This document shows positions 5,738-5,760 of a DNA stretch of 5,760 nucleotides, one piece after another (the stretch's first letter is position 1; every line of letters begins with the position of its first letter). The notes under the pieces were generated by a model. That model made no database searches. It was not told the DNA's origin and saw only the letters and a program-made list of their open reading frames with translations. Origin of the DNA: Syntrophaceae bacterium. Lineage in GTDB: Bacteria; Desulfobacterota; Syntrophia; Syntrophales; UBA5619. The stretch is from contig CAKKRN010000036.1 of the NCBI GenBank assembly GCA_919902745.1, positions 17,416-23,175 of the forward strand. Reading direction: 5' to 3'. Both the position numbers and the translations under genes were made by a program.

Positions 5738-5760
5738 ATGGGTAAACACATGTCCAAACT
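5738..5760 (+). CDS. Possible start of a downstream gene (cut by window edge)
   Basis: ATG at 5738 opens a frame M-G-K-H-M-S-K that runs off the window; ATG at 5750 is an in-frame alternative. Neither has a good ribosome binding site at normal distance: GGAGG (5701-5705) is over 30 bases from the first ATG. Too few codons are present to recognise a family. This is a position to check only. Confidence 0.2.

Overview
The window carries a compact two-gene operon for intracellular alpha-glucan (glycogen-like) metabolism, read left to right. It comes from a GC-rich genome (roughly 60% G+C by eye) with strong Shine-Dalgarno sites. The protein families, the fused enzyme and the dense small palindromic repeats fit an anaerobic Gram-negative bacterium. 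A member of the Desulfobacterota (Syntrophales-like) is my best guess, but this is inference; no rRNA or marker gene is present to settle it.

Layout. Positions 1-60 are a leader with fragments of two palindromic repeat types followed by a ribosome binding site. Positions 61-1347 encode a cytoplasmic GH57 alpha-amylase-like glycosidase whose last ~34 residues are translated from repeat DNA. Positions 1344-5600 encode a 1418-residue fusion of a GT3-type glycogen synthase (N-terminal ~540 residues) and a full-length GT35 alpha-glucan phosphorylase with its DUF3417 leader (C-terminal ~855 residues). The two genes overlap by 4 bases (ATGA). Positions 5601-5760 are intergenic: two more copies of the repeat, a short hairpin, and possibly the first codons of a further gene at the right edge.

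How the genes work together. The synthase half would elongate alpha-1,4-glucan from a nucleotide-activated glucose. The phosphorylase half would shorten such chains with inorganic phosphate, releasing glucose 1-phosphate. The GH57 enzyme would cut or rearrange the same polymer. Opposing synthesis and breakdown in one polypeptide, coupled to an endo-acting enzyme, is the main biological point of interest.

The second point of interest is the repeats. A hairpin element starts exactly one base after the stop codon of the fusion gene. The same element starts exactly one base after an out-of-frame TGA at the end of the GH57 gene. That TGA is missed because of a run of six A's, so the GH57 frame reads through both repeat palindromes into the start of the next gene. 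This could be a single-base deletion, a sequencing error, or a functional -1 frameshift site (A AAA AAT followed by a stem-loop).
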